From contig DASZZH010000006.1 of assembly GCA_035543335.1 (NCBI GenBank), forward strand, positions 1-64,000: a DNA stretch of 64,000 nt, read 5' to 3'. The notes below the pieces were generated by a model, which saw nothing but the letters and a program-made list of their open reading frames with translations, had not been told where the DNA came from and ran no database searches. Source of the stretch: Burkholderiales bacterium (GTDB lineage Bacteria > Pseudomonadota > Gammaproteobacteria > Burkholderiales > JAHFRG01). The translations under genes were made by a program, and so were the position numbers. Below, piece after piece: positions 15,585-25,786 of this stretch (the stretch's first letter is position 1; the number at the start of each line of letters is the position of its first letter).

Positions 15585-16367
15585 ATGAAGCATAGTCTAG
15601 CTTTAATCCTGTGTCTGCTGTTAGGCGGCTGCTTCCTGTTTCCGGACAAGGAAGACCCGGGCAACGTGCCTCCCAGCAAGCTGTTCGCCGACGCCATGGA
15701 CGATATGGATGACGGCAATTTCGAGGGGGCCATCAAGAAATTTGAAATCCTGGAGTCGCGCTATCCCTACGGCAAGTATGCGGAGCAGGCGCAACTGGAA
15801 GTGGCTTACGCCTATTACAAGCAGGAAGATACGGCCTCCGCGGCGGCGGCGTGTGACCGCTTCATCAAGCTGCATCCGACCCATCCCAGCGTGGATTACG
15901 CGTATTACCTCAAGGGACTTGTCAATTTCAATGAAAATATGGGATTCATAGCCTATCTCGTGAACGAGGATATCGCCGAACGCGATCCCAAGTCGGCGCG
16001 CGAATCTTACGAAACGTTCAAGGAGCTGGTCACGCGTTTTCCCAACAGCATATATGCGGAAGACGCCAGCGCACGCATGCGTTTTTTGTTGAACAGCCTG
16101 GCACAGCACGAAATCCATGTGGCACGCTATTACATGAAGCGCAAGGCTTATGTCGCGGCGGCAAACCGCAGTCAGCTGGTCCTGCAGAACTATCCGCAAA
16201 CGCCGGCTATCGAAGAAGCTCTGCTTATCATGGTCCAGGCTTACGATGCGATGGGCCTGAACCAGTTGCGCGACGACGCCGAACGCGTCATGCGCTACAA
16301 CTTTCCCGACAGCAAATACCTTTCCAAAGTAGGCGACGCCACCAAACCCTGGTGGAAGCTGTGGTAA
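15585..16367 (+). CDS. bamD: Outer-membrane assembly lipoprotein BamD
   Basis: A 260-residue lipoprotein. The signal peptide MKHSLALILCLLLGGC gives the acylated Cys16. Five TPR-like repeats follow, beginning KLFADAMDDMDDGNFEGAIKKF, with the conserved ESRYPYGKYAEQAQLE and FPNSIYAEDA patterns. BamD is an essential part of the BAM complex that folds outer-membrane beta-barrels. ATG 15576 is in frame and would add MPV; the 15585 start puts the basic residue at the N-terminus. A TATAAT at 15553-15558 may be its -10. Confidence 0.95.
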   Translation: MKHSLALILCLLLGGCFLFPDKEDPGNVPPSKLFADAMDDMDDGNFEGAIKKFEILESRYPYGKYAEQAQLEVAYAYYKQEDTASAAAACDRFIKLHPTHPSVDYAYYLKGLVNFNENMGFIAYLVNEDIAERDPKSARESYETFKELVTRFPNSIYAEDASARMRFLLNSLAQHEIHVARYYMKRKAYVAAANRSQLVLQNYPQTPAIEEALLIMVQAYDAMGLNQLRDDAERVMRYNFPDSKYLSKVGDATKPWWKLW

Positions 16368-16436
16368 TCGATAAAGTCAGGATCAGGGAAAGAGGTCAGG
16401 AATAAAACAAGCTGGGCCTGATCCCGGGCCATGAGG

Positions 16437-16670
16437 TCATTTCGGTTCCTGCAAATAATGGAGTTCGTCACGCAGAATCTCGACGCACTGCTGCGCCCTG
16501 CCGGTTTCCACCATGAGCCGCATGTCACCCAGGCCGGCTGGCGGAAGGATGCTGTTCAGGTGTTCATTGGTGATGAAATAATCAACGCCCTCGCGTTCCA
16601 GCACCATTTTCAGCATCATGACTTCCAACGGGTCGTTCGGCCGGTAAATTTCGGTGTAGGCGGGGCGCAT
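16437..16670 (-). CDS. DUF2007-domain small protein
   Basis: A 77-residue soluble protein with the DUF2007 (putative signal-transducing protein) pattern: YRPNDPLEVMMLKMVLEREG, then YFITNEHLNS, then GDMRLMVETGRAQQCVEIL. Proteins of this family resemble PII-like small ligand-binding domains, but no ligand is known. It is convergent with bamD and follows the EamA transporter gene on the same strand. Confidence 0.8.
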   Translation of the reverse strand: MRPAYTEIYRPNDPLEVMMLKMVLEREGVDYFITNEHLNSILPPAGLGDMRLMVETGRAQQCVEILRDELHYLQEPK

Positions 16671-16748
16671 GATTTCAACGAGGCCGGTGTAAAAGCAACA
16701 AGTCCTTGGCGTAGGTAAAACGGAGGTTAAAAGCAAAACCGACCCGCG

Positions 16749-17609
16749 TCAACCCAGCGCCAGCGCGATGACGCCGATGACCATGGCGGTGGCGGCGAGC
16801 GCGCGCCGCGGCAAATCACCTTCCGCCAGAAAGTGCGCGCCCATCACCGCGGCGATCAGGATGCTGATTTCACGCGCCGGCGCCACGTAACTTACCGGCG
16901 TGAACACCATTGCGCTCAGAATCATGATGTAGGAAAGTGGGCAGAGAATCGCAACCAGAATGACTTGCCTGCGATAGTTTTTCCAGGTTGCGCGGATACT
17001 GGCCGAATGGCGTCTGGCAAGCGGAAGCATGAGCAGCGTCCGCCCGCAGTTGGTGCCCCAGTCTTGTATTAACGGCGGAATCAACAGAGCACTCACCGCG
17101 AACTTGTCCCACAGGGTATACGCGGCGATCACCACGCCGGTCATGAGCGCGAAGCGCACTGCGTGCAATGCCCCGTTTTCCTTCAATTTGCGTGGATCGC
17201 CGGTGAGCAGAAATGCGCCGATGCCGATCAGCACCGCTCCCGCCAGCACGCTCCCGCTCGGCCGCTCGCCGAGAAGCAGCACGGCCGCCACTATGGCAAT
17301 CAGCGGGCCGCTGCCGCGTGCCAGAGGATAGACCAGCGACAGATCGCCGGCGCGGTAGCCCTTGTCGAGGAGCAGATAGTAGATCGTGTGCAAGCCGGCG
17401 CTGCCGAACAGGAAAGCCAGCTGGATCAAGCCGAGTTGCGGCTTTTGGATCAGGAACAGGCCTATCGCCAGCGGCGCGTAAACCAGCGTGGAGCAAGCCG
17501 CAAACAGCCAGACAAACCCGACCCCGCCGCCGCTTTTTTTCAGCACATAGTTCCAGCCGGCGTGCAGAAAAGCCGCCGCGAGCACCAGCGTCAGTGCGAG
17601 TGCGCTCAT
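16749..17609 (-). CDS. EamA/DMT-superfamily membrane transporter
   Basis: A 286-residue protein with ten hydrophobic helices in two EamA repeats. The first helix carries AAFLHAGWNYVLKK, the usual start of this branch. A conserved GSGPLIAIVAAVLLLGERPS sits at the end of the first repeat, and the second repeat ends MGAHFLAEGDLPRRALAATA. Drug/metabolite transporters of this type export or exchange small metabolites; the substrate cannot be told. It starts just past the decayed cyclic-nucleotide-binding fragment. Confidence 0.85.
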   Translation of the reverse strand: MSALALTLVLAAAFLHAGWNYVLKKSGGGVGFVWLFAACSTLVYAPLAIGLFLIQKPQLGLIQLAFLFGSAGLHTIYYLLLDKGYRAGDLSLVYPLARGSGPLIAIVAAVLLLGERPSGSVLAGAVLIGIGAFLLTGDPRKLKENGALHAVRFALMTGVVIAAYTLWDKFAVSALLIPPLIQDWGTNCGRTLLMLPLARRHSASIRATWKNYRRQVILVAILCPLSYIMILSAMVFTPVSYVAPAREISILIAAVMGAHFLAEGDLPRRALAATAMVIGVIALALG

Positions 17610-17610
17610 G

Positions 17611-17870
17611 TCAGCGAGTGAATTTACGCACCACTTGCATCAATTCTCCGATGGCACACCCCCCGCCGCCGGACTTGACGGCGTTTTGCACACAGCCGCG
17701 CTGAACAATGAAGAAGCGTTCCGGCTCGCCGTGCTGCGGCGAGAAGATGACCGTGTCCGCGGCGTAATATGCGAGCTTGGCTTTTTCGACGAGAAAGCGC
17801 AGCGCCGCGTCGTCCATCTTGCTGAAAGGCGGATGGCGGCGCAGCGTGTTGATCGTGCGTTGACGAGGAG
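17611..17870 (-). pseudogene. Fragment of a cyclic-nucleotide-binding/CBS signalling protein
   Basis: About 65 codons match the start of the DUF294-type regulators: LRRHPPFSKMDDAALRFLVE, then AYYAADTVIFSPQHGEPERFFIVQRG. After VQNAVKSGGGG the match ends and the frame stops at MQVVRKFTR. There is no clear start codon and no CBS or nucleotidyltransferase domain. It is a truncated relic between lysS and the EamA transporter. Confidence 0.65.
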
Positions 17871-17900
17871 CGCTGGCGTTTTCACGAAGGTTCTGCCCGG

Positions 17901-19406
17901 CTAAATCTCCGGGCGCATTTGAGGAAAAAGGATTACATCGCGGATGCTGGGACTGTCGGTGAACAGCATCACCAGACGGTCGATGCCGATGCCGCAACCG
18001 GCGGCGGGCGGCAGGCCGTATTCCAGTGCGCGGATGTAATCGGCGTCATAGTGCATGGCTTCCTGGTTGCCGGCTTCTTTTTGCTTGACTTGCTCCGAGA
18101 AACGCGCCGCCTGGTCTTCGGGGTCGTTAAGCTCGGAAAAACCGTTGGCGATTTCGCGCCCGGAGATATAGAGCTCAAAGCGCTCGGCAATCTCCGGGTT
18201 GTTGTCGTTGCGGCGCGCGAGCGGCGAGACCTCGGCGGGGTAATCAACAATAACAGTCGGCTGGATGAGCAATTGTTCGGTGGTGTGCTCGAACAGCGTA
18301 AGCTGCAGGCCGCCGATGCCGTCACCGGGTTTGTAGGCGATGCCGCGCTTTTTGAATTCACCGACCAGAAACTCGCGGTCCTTGAGCCTGGCGTCGGTGT
18401 ATTCGGGATGATATTTCCGGATCGCCTGCGTGATGGTGAGCCGCGGATAAGGTTTGCCAAAATCGATTTCCTGCCCTTGATAATTGATTTTGCTTGAGCC
18501 CAGCACGGTTTGCGCCAATACGCGCAGCATGGATTCGGTGAAGTCCATCAGATAGCGGTAATCCTGGTAGGCGCAATAAAACTCCAGCATGGTGAACTCG
18601 GGATTGTGGCGCGTGGAGATGCCTTCGTTCCTGAAGTTGCGGTTGATCTCGAATACTTTTTCCATGCCGCCCACCACCAGGCGTTTGAGATAAAGCTCCG
18701 GCGCGATGCGCAAATAAAGCCGCATGTCGAGCGCGTTGTGATGGGTGACGAAAGGGCGCGCCGCCGCTCCGCCGGGAATCGGATGCATCATCGGCGTTTC
18801 CACCTCAATGTAACCATCCTGGACCAGGAGTTCGCGCACCGCCTGAATGATTATGCAGCGAATGGAGAATACCTTGCGCGTATCCTCGTTGGTAATCAGG
18901 TCCACGTAGCGCTGGCGGTATTTACTTTCCTGGTCGGTCAGGCCGTGGAATTTCTCCGGCAGCGGGCGCAGGGATTTGGTAAGAAGCCGCAATTCATGAA
19001 CGCGCACCGACAGCTCGCCGGTCTTAGTTTTGAACAGCGTGCCTTTGGCGCCGATGATGTCGCCCAGATCCCAGTGCTTGAACGCTTCGTGCGCCGACTC
19101 GCCCGCGTGGTCGTTGGTGATGTAAAGCTGGATGCGGCCGCTCATGTCCTGAATGGCGGCGAAGCTCGCTCTTCCCATCACGCGCTTCAGCATTATCCGT
19201 CCGCCGACGCTGACCTTGATGTGCGCGGCTTCAAGCTCTTCATGGGATTTACTTCCGTGCCGCGCGTGCAGCTCGCTAGCGAGATGCTCGCGCCGGAAAT
19301 CGTTGGGAAAGGCGACGCCTTTGCCGCGCAATGCTTTCAGCTTCTCGCGGCGCTCTTCGATGATCTGGTTGGTATCCAGATTTTTTTCGTTGTTTTGTTC
19401 GGGCAT
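17901..19406 (-). CDS. lysS: Lysyl-tRNA synthetase, class II
   Basis: 501 residues with an N-terminal OB-fold anticodon-binding domain ([21 protein letters not shown]) and a class II catalytic core. Motif 2 is [20 protein letters not shown], and motif 3 is [21 protein letters not shown]. It charges tRNA-Lys. It starts one base after the prfB stop on the same strand, the usual prfB-lysS pair. Confidence 0.97.
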   Translation of the reverse strand: MPEQNNEKNLDTNQIIEERREKLKALRGKGVAFPNDFRREHLASELHARHGSKSHEELEAAHIKVSVGGRIMLKRVMGRASFAAIQDMSGRIQLYITNDHAGESAHEAFKHWDLGDIIGAKGTLFKTKTGELSVRVHELRLLTKSLRPLPEKFHGLTDQESKYRQRYVDLITNEDTRKVFSIRCIIIQAVRELLVQDGYIEVETPMMHPIPGGAAARPFVTHHNALDMRLYLRIAPELYLKRLVVGGMEKVFEINRNFRNEGISTRHNPEFTMLEFYCAYQDYRYLMDFTESMLRVLAQTVLGSSKINYQGQEIDFGKPYPRLTITQAIRKYHPEYTDARLKDREFLVGEFKKRGIAYKPGDGIGGLQLTLFEHTTEQLLIQPTVIVDYPAEVSPLARRNDNNPEIAERFELYISGREIANGFSELNDPEDQAARFSEQVKQKEAGNQEAMHYDADYIRALEYGLPPAAGCGIGIDRLVMLFTDSPSIRDVILFPQMRPEI

Positions 19407-20511
19407 TTACACTCCCTGTTTCAGGCTGGCGGTGATGAAATCATCAAGGTTTCCATCCAACACTGCCTGCGTGTTGCCGATTTCAACCCCAGTGCGCAGG
19501 TCCTTGATGCGCGATTGATCCAGCACGTAGGAGCGGATCTGGTGCCCCCAGCCGATGTCGGTCTTGGCGTCTTCCAGTTTGTCGCGCTCGGCTTGGCGCT
19601 TGCGCAGCTCAAGCTCATAGAGGCGCGATTTCAGCATCGCCATCGCCTCGGCGCGGTTGCGGTGCTGCGAACGGTCGTTCTGGCATTGCACCACGATGCC
19701 GGTCGGAATGTGAGTGAGCCGCACCGCGGAATCGGTCTTGTTCACATGCTGGCCGCCGGCACCGGAGGCGCGGTAGGTGTCAACGCGCAAATCCGCGGGA
19801 TTGATTTCAACTTCGATGGACTCATCCACTTCCGGATAGACGAACACGCTGGCGAACGAAGTGTGGCGACGGTTGCCGGCATCGAACGGCGATTTGCGCA
19901 CCAGCCGGTGTACGCCGGTTTCAGTGCGCAGCCGGCCGTAGGCATAGTCGCCGTTTATCTTCATGGTTGCGCTCTTGATGCCGGCGACTTCGCCCTCCGA
20001 TTCCTCCAGCAATTCCACCCGGAAACCATGCCGCTCACTATAGCGCAAATACATGCGCTCGAGCATCGCGGCCCAGTCCTGCGCCTCGGTGCCGCCGGAG
20101 CCGGCCTGGATCATGAGAAAGCAATTGTTGGGGTCCATCGGATTGGAAAACATGCGCCGGAATTCCATTTCGGCGACGGTCTGTTCCAGCTCGACCGTCT
20201 CGGCGCGTATGCTTTCCAGCGCGGCGTCATCGTTTTCCGCTTTCGCCATGTCAAACAGCTCGCGCGCATCGGAAAGCGATCGTGTGAGCCTTGAGAGCGT
20301 GCCGACCGTGTTTTCCAGCGCTTTGCGCTCTTTGCCGAGTTCCTGGGCGCGCTTGTTGTCACTCCAGACAGCCGGATCTTCGGAAAACTTGACGACTTCG
20401 CTCAGGCGTTCTTGTTTTGCCTCGAAGTCAAAGATACCTCCGCAGTTCCGCCGCCCGGGCATCGAGGTCGGTCAGGCGGTTGGCGATGGCATTGAGTTGT
20501 TCGGCTTCCAT
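19407..20511 (-). CDS. prfB: Peptide chain release factor 2, with programmed +1 frameshift
   Basis: RF2 of about 367 residues. The first 27 codons from ATG 20511 ([13 protein letters not shown]) end at a TGA at 20428-20430. A +1 shift at CTT-TGA-C then continues as [11 protein letters not shown] to 19407. A Shine-Dalgarno-like GGAGG lies just before the slippery CTT, as in the classic autoregulated prfB site: low RF2 favours the shift. SPFDAG is the UGA-recognition tripeptide region, and [15 protein letters not shown] carries the catalytic GGQ. ATG 20514 is an equally possible start. lysS follows. Confidence 0.95.
20426..20442 (-). promoter_or_regulatory. prfB programmed frameshift site
   Basis: On the minus strand the sequence is GGAGGTATCTTTGAC. 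The internal Shine-Dalgarno GGAGG lies just upstream of the slippery CTT and of the TGA codon followed by C. This is the conserved RF2 autoregulation signal: slow termination at UGA-C lets the ribosome slip +1. Confidence 0.93.
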
Positions 20512-20541
20512 CATGCATTCCTTGGAGATTTGCGAATTTTA

Positions 20542-22245
20542 TCACGGCGCGGGCGTCCAATGCTCGATATTGAGCTGCAGCGTCTGCAGGCCGTTGTATT
20601 CGTTCACGGTCAGACGGAAAACCGCGCGGATGCGATCGGGCAGAGGATCGGCGCGCTGGAACAGCATGGCTTCAAGCACGCGGTCGGCTTTTCTCAGCTT
20701 GAGTTTGAGGTGCTTTTCACCGACGACACGCTGGTTCTCCACCGTGAAGGCGTCGTCGAAGAGCGGGGCGGGGAAACCCTGCCCCCAAATTTCGTGTTCC
20801 AAAAGGCGGGCGAACTCGATGTGCAGTTCCTGCGCCTCCAGCGCCCCGTCGATTTCAATCACCTGTTCCAGATCGGCGGGTGTGAGCAGGGTCTGCACGG
20901 TTTCCTCGAAAATCCTGGCGAACGACTCGAAGTCTTTTTCGTACAGCGTCAGGCCCGCCGCCGCCGCGTGCCCGCCGAATTTCAAAATCAAACCGGGATG
21001 GCGTTTGGTCACCAAATCCAGCGCATCGCGCAGATGCAGCCCCTTGATGGCGCGACCCGAGCCCTTGATTTCGCCGTCATTGCCTCTGGCAAACGCAATC
21101 ACCGGCCGGTGCAGCCGGTCCTTGATGCGCGAGGCGAGAATCCCGATCACGCCTTGATGCCAGCCCGGATCGTAAAGACACACGCTATAGCTTTCCCGGA
21201 ATTCCATCTTTTCCAGCGCCGCCAGCGCCGCTTCCCGCATGTCTTGCTCGATTTCCCGGCGCTCGCGGTTAAGCGCATCCAGTTGCCGTGCGATTTCCTC
21301 GGCACGGATGGTGTCATCAGTGAGCAGGCATGAAATGCCGAGCGCCATGTCGGAAAGCCTGCCCGCGGCGTTAAGGCGCGGTCCGAGCATGAAGCCGAGA
21401 TCATAGGTGGAAGCACGGCGCGCATCCCGTCCCGCGGCGCGGAACAGCGCCTGCACGCCGGCGCAGGCTTTCCCCGCGCGTATGCGCTTCAGGCCCTGGC
21501 TCACCAGAATGCGGTTGTTGTCATCCAGCGTCACCACATCCGCCACCGTGCCCAGCGCCACCAAGTCGAGCAGGGTTGAAAGATTCGGCTCGGGTTTCGC
21601 GGCAAACGCGCCGCGCAGCCGCAATTCGGCGCGCAGCGCCAGCATCACGTAGAACATCACGCCGACACCGGCGAGGTTTTTGCTGGGGAATCCGCAGTCG
21701 GGCTGGTTGGGGTTCACGATGGAGGCCGCCTGCGGCAGCGTGCTTCCCGGCAGGTGATGGTCGGTAATCAGCGTTTCTATTCCCAGCCCTGCGGCTTCCG
21801 CAACCCCTTCGACCGAGGCAATTCCGTTGTCCACCGTGATCAATATATCGGGACGCTTGGTTTGCGCCGCGAGCCGCACGATTTCCGGCGTGAGGCCATA
21901 GCCGTATTCAAAGCGGTTGGGGACGAGATAATCCACAGTGGCGCCGAATTCGCGCAGCGCGCGCAGGCCCACCGCGCAGGCGGTGGCGCCGTCGGCATCG
22001 TAATCGGCGATGATGAGCAGCCGTTTTTTCGCCGCGATTGCGTTAGCCAGGATCTGCGCCATGCGCGTTGCGTTTTTCAGCCGGTCGCAAGCCGCGAGGC
22101 CTGACAACTCGCCGGCGAGCTGTGCCTTGGCAACGATCCCGCGCGCGGCGTAAATGCGCGCGAGCACCGGATGCACGCCTTCCGCCAGCAGGGCTTGATA
22201 GGCCTGTTGGGGAAAGCTGCGATAAACGATTTTGGGCGCACTCAT
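20542..22245 (-). CDS. recJ: Single-stranded-DNA-specific exonuclease RecJ
   Basis: A 567-residue DHH/DHHA1 nuclease. Metal-binding motifs are IADYDADGATACAVG (motif I), VTVDNGIAS (motif II) and LITDHHLPG (the DHH motif). The later GGHAAAAG motif belongs to DHHA1, and an OB domain follows. It degrades single strands 5' to 3' in recombination and mismatch repair. MSAPKIVYRSF at 22245 is the family start; no strong ribosome site is seen, and the gene lies two bases after its upstream neighbour, suggesting coupling. Confidence 0.95.
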   Translation of the reverse strand: MSAPKIVYRSFPQQAYQALLAEGVHPVLARIYAARGIVAKAQLAGELSGLAACDRLKNATRMAQILANAIAAKKRLLIIADYDADGATACAVGLRALREFGATVDYLVPNRFEYGYGLTPEIVRLAAQTKRPDILITVDNGIASVEGVAEAAGLGIETLITDHHLPGSTLPQAASIVNPNQPDCGFPSKNLAGVGVMFYVMLALRAELRLRGAFAAKPEPNLSTLLDLVALGTVADVVTLDDNNRILVSQGLKRIRAGKACAGVQALFRAAGRDARRASTYDLGFMLGPRLNAAGRLSDMALGISCLLTDDTIRAEEIARQLDALNRERREIEQDMREAALAALEKMEFRESYSVCLYDPGWHQGVIGILASRIKDRLHRPVIAFARGNDGEIKGSGRAIKGLHLRDALDLVTKRHPGLILKFGGHAAAAGLTLYEKDFESFARIFEETVQTLLTPADLEQVIEIDGALEAQELHIEFARLLEHEIWGQGFPAPLFDDAFTVENQRVVGEKHLKLKLRKADRVLEAMLFQRADPLPDRIRAVFRLTVNEYNGLQTLQLNIEHWTPAP

Positions 22246-22247
22246 TA

Positions 22248-23264
22248 TTAATGCGTATATTCGGCTAACGGCCTGCTTCTCCGCCACCATTTCCATGAGT
22301 CTTTGCGCGTGATGCTGAACGACGAGCCGTCCGCAACGATAATAATTGCCGCTACCCGGCCACGCTTGAGCGCGGCAAGCAGCGGCGCAAACCACGAAGT
22401 TTCGAGTTCTTTCACCCCGGAACGCCAGCGCCCGGGGTCGTGATAGAGCACCGCGCCTTGCAGCTGATCGAGCACAATCAAGTGCTCGTCTTGAACCGGC
22501 ATTTGCTTCAGCCATTTTTCCGCGTTGGGAGGGAGTGAAGCCCAAGGTATGGCGCTGGCGAGCGCCAGACTTCTCGGCAGATGCCCATCGGCCCACACCT
22601 GGGTAAAAGGTTTCCGGGAAAGCATGGCTAAATGGCCGCCTCCCCACAGCCAGACACCGTTGATGGGCAATTCGCCTCTCGCTTCGCGTACCTGGTTGAG
22701 CGGATGCTCGTGCAGCAGCATTTGCGCTTCGTTGCAGACGCCTTGCCAATGCAGGCCATCCGCGCCCATTGCCAGAAAATCATCCACGTTTTTACCCACC
22801 ACCCGATCAAGCGGCGAGGTTTGCAGATTGGGGGCTTTATCCAGGCGCAGGTACCAGCGCTGCGGATGCGGCGCCTGAAAAACATAACCCCGGTCGGCGA
22901 ACTGACTGTTGAGCACGCGGATGAATTGATCTGCTTCATCTTGTGCAATTGGGAAAACGCGGCTGTCCATCAGCAGCAATTGCCCGCGATCCACTTGCAG
23001 ATTTACCGGGTCGGCGCGCAACCAATAAGCCGCGCCGGGATTGATGCCGTCCGCCGCGAGCGCCAATGCGGCGACCGGCCAGTCTTGCTGTTTTTCCGCA
23101 CCAAATGCATGGCACAGCCAGGATTCCATATCTACTTCCGATTCGCGGGCCGGGGTGGCGCGGGCGAGCAGTGTGCGCAATGCGGGCGCGGATAAGTTCT
23201 CATACAGGCCGTTGGTTGACGCGGCGGGCTTAAGCAGGGCGGGAATAAGAAGGTGGCAGCGCAT
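22248..23264 (-). CDS. Conserved hypothetical protein, COG4255-like, upstream of recJ
   Basis: A 338-residue soluble protein, mostly acidic, with conserved phrases LCHAFG, WLRADPVNLQ, NSQFADRGYVF, PNLQTSPLDRVVGKNVDDFLAMG, NEAQMLLHEHPLNQVR and INGVWLWGGG. This is the betaproteobacterial protein commonly found directly upstream of recJ and listed as an uncharacterised conserved family. Some annotations relate it to phosphoglycerate-mutase-like (alkaline phosphatase fold) proteins, but I see no metal-binding motif that proves it. Likely cotranscribed with recJ. Confidence 0.75.
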   Translation of the reverse strand: MRCHLLIPALLKPAASTNGLYENLSAPALRTLLARATPARESEVDMESWLCHAFGAEKQQDWPVAALALAADGINPGAAYWLRADPVNLQVDRGQLLLMDSRVFPIAQDEADQFIRVLNSQFADRGYVFQAPHPQRWYLRLDKAPNLQTSPLDRVVGKNVDDFLAMGADGLHWQGVCNEAQMLLHEHPLNQVREARGELPINGVWLWGGGHLAMLSRKPFTQVWADGHLPRSLALASAIPWASLPPNAEKWLKQMPVQDEHLIVLDQLQGAVLYHDPGRWRSGVKELETSWFAPLLAALKRGRVAAIIIVADGSSFSITRKDSWKWWRRSRPLAEYTH

Positions 23265-23301
23265 GCGGAGTTTGGAGTTGTCCGGAAAAGTTTAACATGC
23301 G

Positions 23302-24609
23302 GTGCCAATGGAGTCGTTGGCGGGAATGTGGCAAACTGCACGCAGTTCAAACTGGATTGCCCGCGTGCAGCCTTACGAACTCCTCATCGGTCTCCGCTAC
23401 AGCCGCGCCAAGCGGCGCAATCATTTTGTTTCCTTCATTTCGCTGATTTCCATCATCGGCATGGCACTCGGCATCACCGTGCTGATTTCGGTGATGTCGG
23501 TGATGAACGGCTTTCAGAAGGAAATCCGCGAACGCATCCTCGGCGTGGTGTCACACGTGCAGGTGAGCGGCGTGAACGGCAAGCTCAACGACTGGCACAA
23601 GGTCGCCGCTGAAGCGGGGAAAAACCCGCAAGTCATCGCCAGCGCGCCGTATGTCGCCGAACAGGGCTTGCTTTCGTTCGAACAGGCGGTGAAGGGGACC
23701 ATCGTGCGCGGCATACTGCCGGAATACGAAAACCAGGTGGTGGATCTGGGCCGGCGCATGAAAACGGGGCGGCTGGATGCGCTGCGCCCAGGGGGATTCG
23801 GCATTGTGCTGGGCGTGGATCTGGCCCGCACTCTGGGCGCAACCGTGGGCGACAAAGTGCTGCTGATCGCGCCGCAGGGCCAAGTAACCCCGGCGGGAAT
23901 TCTGCCGCGCCTCAAGCAGTTTACCGTCGTCGGCATTTTCGAGGTCGGCCACTATGAATACGATGCGGGACTGGCGCTGATTCATCTTGAAGACGCGCAG
24001 AAGCTCTACCGCTTCGACGGCAACGTCAGCGGCGTGCGGCTGCGTCTCAAGGATTTGTATGAGGCGCCGCGAGTGGCAAACGAGCTCGCACACACGCTGA
24101 CGGTGGACGCCTACATCAACGACTGGACGCGCATTAACGCCAACTTTTACCGCGCGGTGCAGATTGAAAAGCGCATGATGTTTTTCGTGGTGATACTGAT
24201 CGTCGCGGTGGCGGCGTTTAATATCGTCTCCACGCTGGTGATGGCGGTGACCGACAAACAATCGGAAATCGCGATCCTGCGCACCCTCGGCGCAAGCCCG
24301 CGCAGCATCATGAAAATCTTCATCGTGCAAGGCACGTTGATTGGTATTCTGGGCACGCTGCTCGGCCTCATCGGCGGCGTGGCTCTGGCGCTTAACATCG
24401 ACGTGGTGGTGCCGTTCATCGAGAACCTCATCGGCGTCAAATTCCTCGCCAAGGATGTGTACTACATCAGCGAATTGCCGTCCGACGTGGAATTCTGGGA
24501 CGTGGCGGTGATTGCCGTGGTCTCGTTCGCGCTGTGCCTGCTGGCGACTTTATATCCCAGCTGGCGCGCGGCGCGGAGCAATCCGGCGGAAGCGTTGCGC
24601 TATGAATGA
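23302..24609 (+). CDS. lolC: Lipoprotein-releasing ABC transporter permease LolC/LolE
   Basis: Up to 435 residues in MacB/FtsX topology: an N-terminal helix ([21 protein letters not shown]), a large periplasmic domain, then three C-terminal helices ([21 protein letters not shown] onward). With LolD it extracts mature lipoproteins from the inner membrane to LolA. ATG 23302 is listed; homologues usually begin about [10 protein letters not shown], so GTG 23365 is a strong alternative. Only one permease gene is present, as in species where LolC and LolE are merged into LolF. It is divergent from the COG4255 gene. Confidence 0.92.
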   Translation: MPMESLAGMWQTARSSNWIARVQPYELLIGLRYSRAKRRNHFVSFISLISIIGMALGITVLISVMSVMNGFQKEIRERILGVVSHVQVSGVNGKLNDWHKVAAEAGKNPQVIASAPYVAEQGLLSFEQAVKGTIVRGILPEYENQVVDLGRRMKTGRLDALRPGGFGIVLGVDLARTLGATVGDKVLLIAPQGQVTPAGILPRLKQFTVVGIFEVGHYEYDAGLALIHLEDAQKLYRFDGNVSGVRLRLKDLYEAPRVANELAHTLTVDAYINDWTRINANFYRAVQIEKRMMFFVVILIVAVAAFNIVSTLVMAVTDKQSEIAILRTLGASPRSIMKIFIVQGTLIGILGTLLGLIGGVALALNIDVVVPFIENLIGVKFLAKDVYYISELPSDVEFWDVAVIAVVSFALCLLATLYPSWRAARSNPAEALRYE

Positions 24610-24641
24610 TGATTCAGGATTTGGGATTCGGGATTCAGGAC

Positions 24642-25316
24642 ATGAGTGAAACGGTTTTATCCTGCCGCAATCTGCAGAAGTCTTATTACCAGGGCAAGCT
24701 GGAAGTGCCAGTGCTGCTCGGAGTGAATCTCGAAGTCGGCCACGGTGAACGCGTGGCCATCGTCGGTGCCTCCGGCTCGGGCAAAAGCACGCTTTTGCAT
24801 CTGCTCGGCGGATTGGATGATGCGACTTCCGGCGTAGTGCTGATCAACGGGCAGGATATCCAGCACCTGAGCGACGCGGAGCGCGGCAGGACCCGCAACC
24901 AGTCGCTGGGCTTTGTTTACCAGTTTCATCACCTGCTTGCGGAATTCTCCGCGCTGGAAAACGTGGCGATGCCGCTGCTCATCCGTGGCCTGTCCACGGC
25001 AGACGCAAGCCGGCGCGCCTCGGAAGTGTTGCAACAAGTGGGCCTGAGCCACCGGCTCAACCATCGTCCGGGTGAGCTATCGGGGGGCGAGCGCCAGCGT
25101 GCGGCCGTGGCGCGCGCATTGGTGACCAAGCCTGCATGCGTGCTCGCGGACGAACCGACCGGCAACCTCGACCGGCACAACGCCGAAAGCGTGCTCGAGC
25201 TGATGCTCGAGCTTAACCGCAGCCTCGGCACCAGCTTCGTCATTGTCACCCACGACCATGATCTGGCGGCGAAGGCGGAACGCGTCTTGCGGCTGGTGGA
25301 TGGGGTGCTTGGTTGA
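24642..25316 (+). CDS. lolD: Lipoprotein-releasing ABC transporter ATPase LolD
   Basis: 225 residues. Walker A is GASGSGKST, the Q-loop is in [10 protein letters not shown], the signature is [15 protein letters not shown], Walker B is [12 protein letters not shown], and the switch His is in IVTHDHDLA. It powers the Lol complex. Homologues begin near [10 protein letters not shown], favouring ATG 24642. A start at 24606, overlapping the lolC stop, would add a short stretch encoded by a GATTCGGGATTC-type simple repeat that seems to have been inserted at the gene junction. Confidence 0.93.
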   Translation: MSETVLSCRNLQKSYYQGKLEVPVLLGVNLEVGHGERVAIVGASGSGKSTLLHLLGGLDDATSGVVLINGQDIQHLSDAERGRTRNQSLGFVYQFHHLLAEFSALENVAMPLLIRGLSTADASRRASEVLQQVGLSHRLNHRPGELSGGERQRAAVARALVTKPACVLADEPTGNLDRHNAESVLELMLELNRSLGTSFVIVTHDHDLAAKAERVLRLVDGVLG

Positions 25317-25450
25317 TGGTTAGGAAAGAGATGAATATCGATCGGTAAACGGGGCTTATGCTTGCGGCATCAAGCGTTTGCGAGTAGAGTTGCGACGGTT
25401 TCTATGCGCAAGCGGTTGCCGCCACCGCCGCCGGAACCGAAGGTGTGTGA

Positions 25451-25774
25451 ATGGATCAACAAACCCGTCAAGTTATTAAATTCACCATCGCGCTGGTGTG
25501 CTTCATCCTCGCGCTCGCGGGGGTGGTGGGGCTGGCTTACAAGATTTTCAGGCCCGAGGGCTGGCTGGTGCAGGCGGTAAGCCGGGTGTGGGACTTGCAA
25601 TTGAACTATTCCATCTTGACTATCCCGGTGCTGATCGGCGTGTTCTTGCTGGGCAAAGCATTGTTCTCGGGCGTGCTTGAGAAGAAAAGCAAGTTCGGCA
25701 ATTTCATGACTTATGCCTTCATGGCGCTCGGCCTGTATTTCATCGTAAGGGTCCTGTTTTTTGACGGTGTGTAA
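25451..25774 (+). CDS. Small three-helix membrane protein
   Basis: A 107-residue protein with three predicted membrane helices (IKFTIALVCFILALAGVVGLAY, YSILTIPVLIGVFLLGKALF, and FMTYAFMALGLYFIVRVLFF) joined by short charged loops. No cysteine, His cluster or known motif is seen. It stands alone between lolD and the convergent glycosylase gene. I do not recognise it, and no function is proposed. Confidence 0.7.
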   Translation: MDQQTRQVIKFTIALVCFILALAGVVGLAYKIFRPEGWLVQAVSRVWDLQLNYSILTIPVLIGVFLLGKALFSGVLEKKSKFGNFMTYAFMALGLYFIVRVLFFDGV

Positions 25775-25786
25775 GCGGTATTGCCG

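Noticed and set aside
18510-20294. Long plus-strand reading (594 codons) opposite lysS and prfB
   Set aside because: Both lysS and prfB are unmistakable on the minus strand; the reading crosses their junction and has no recognisable domain.
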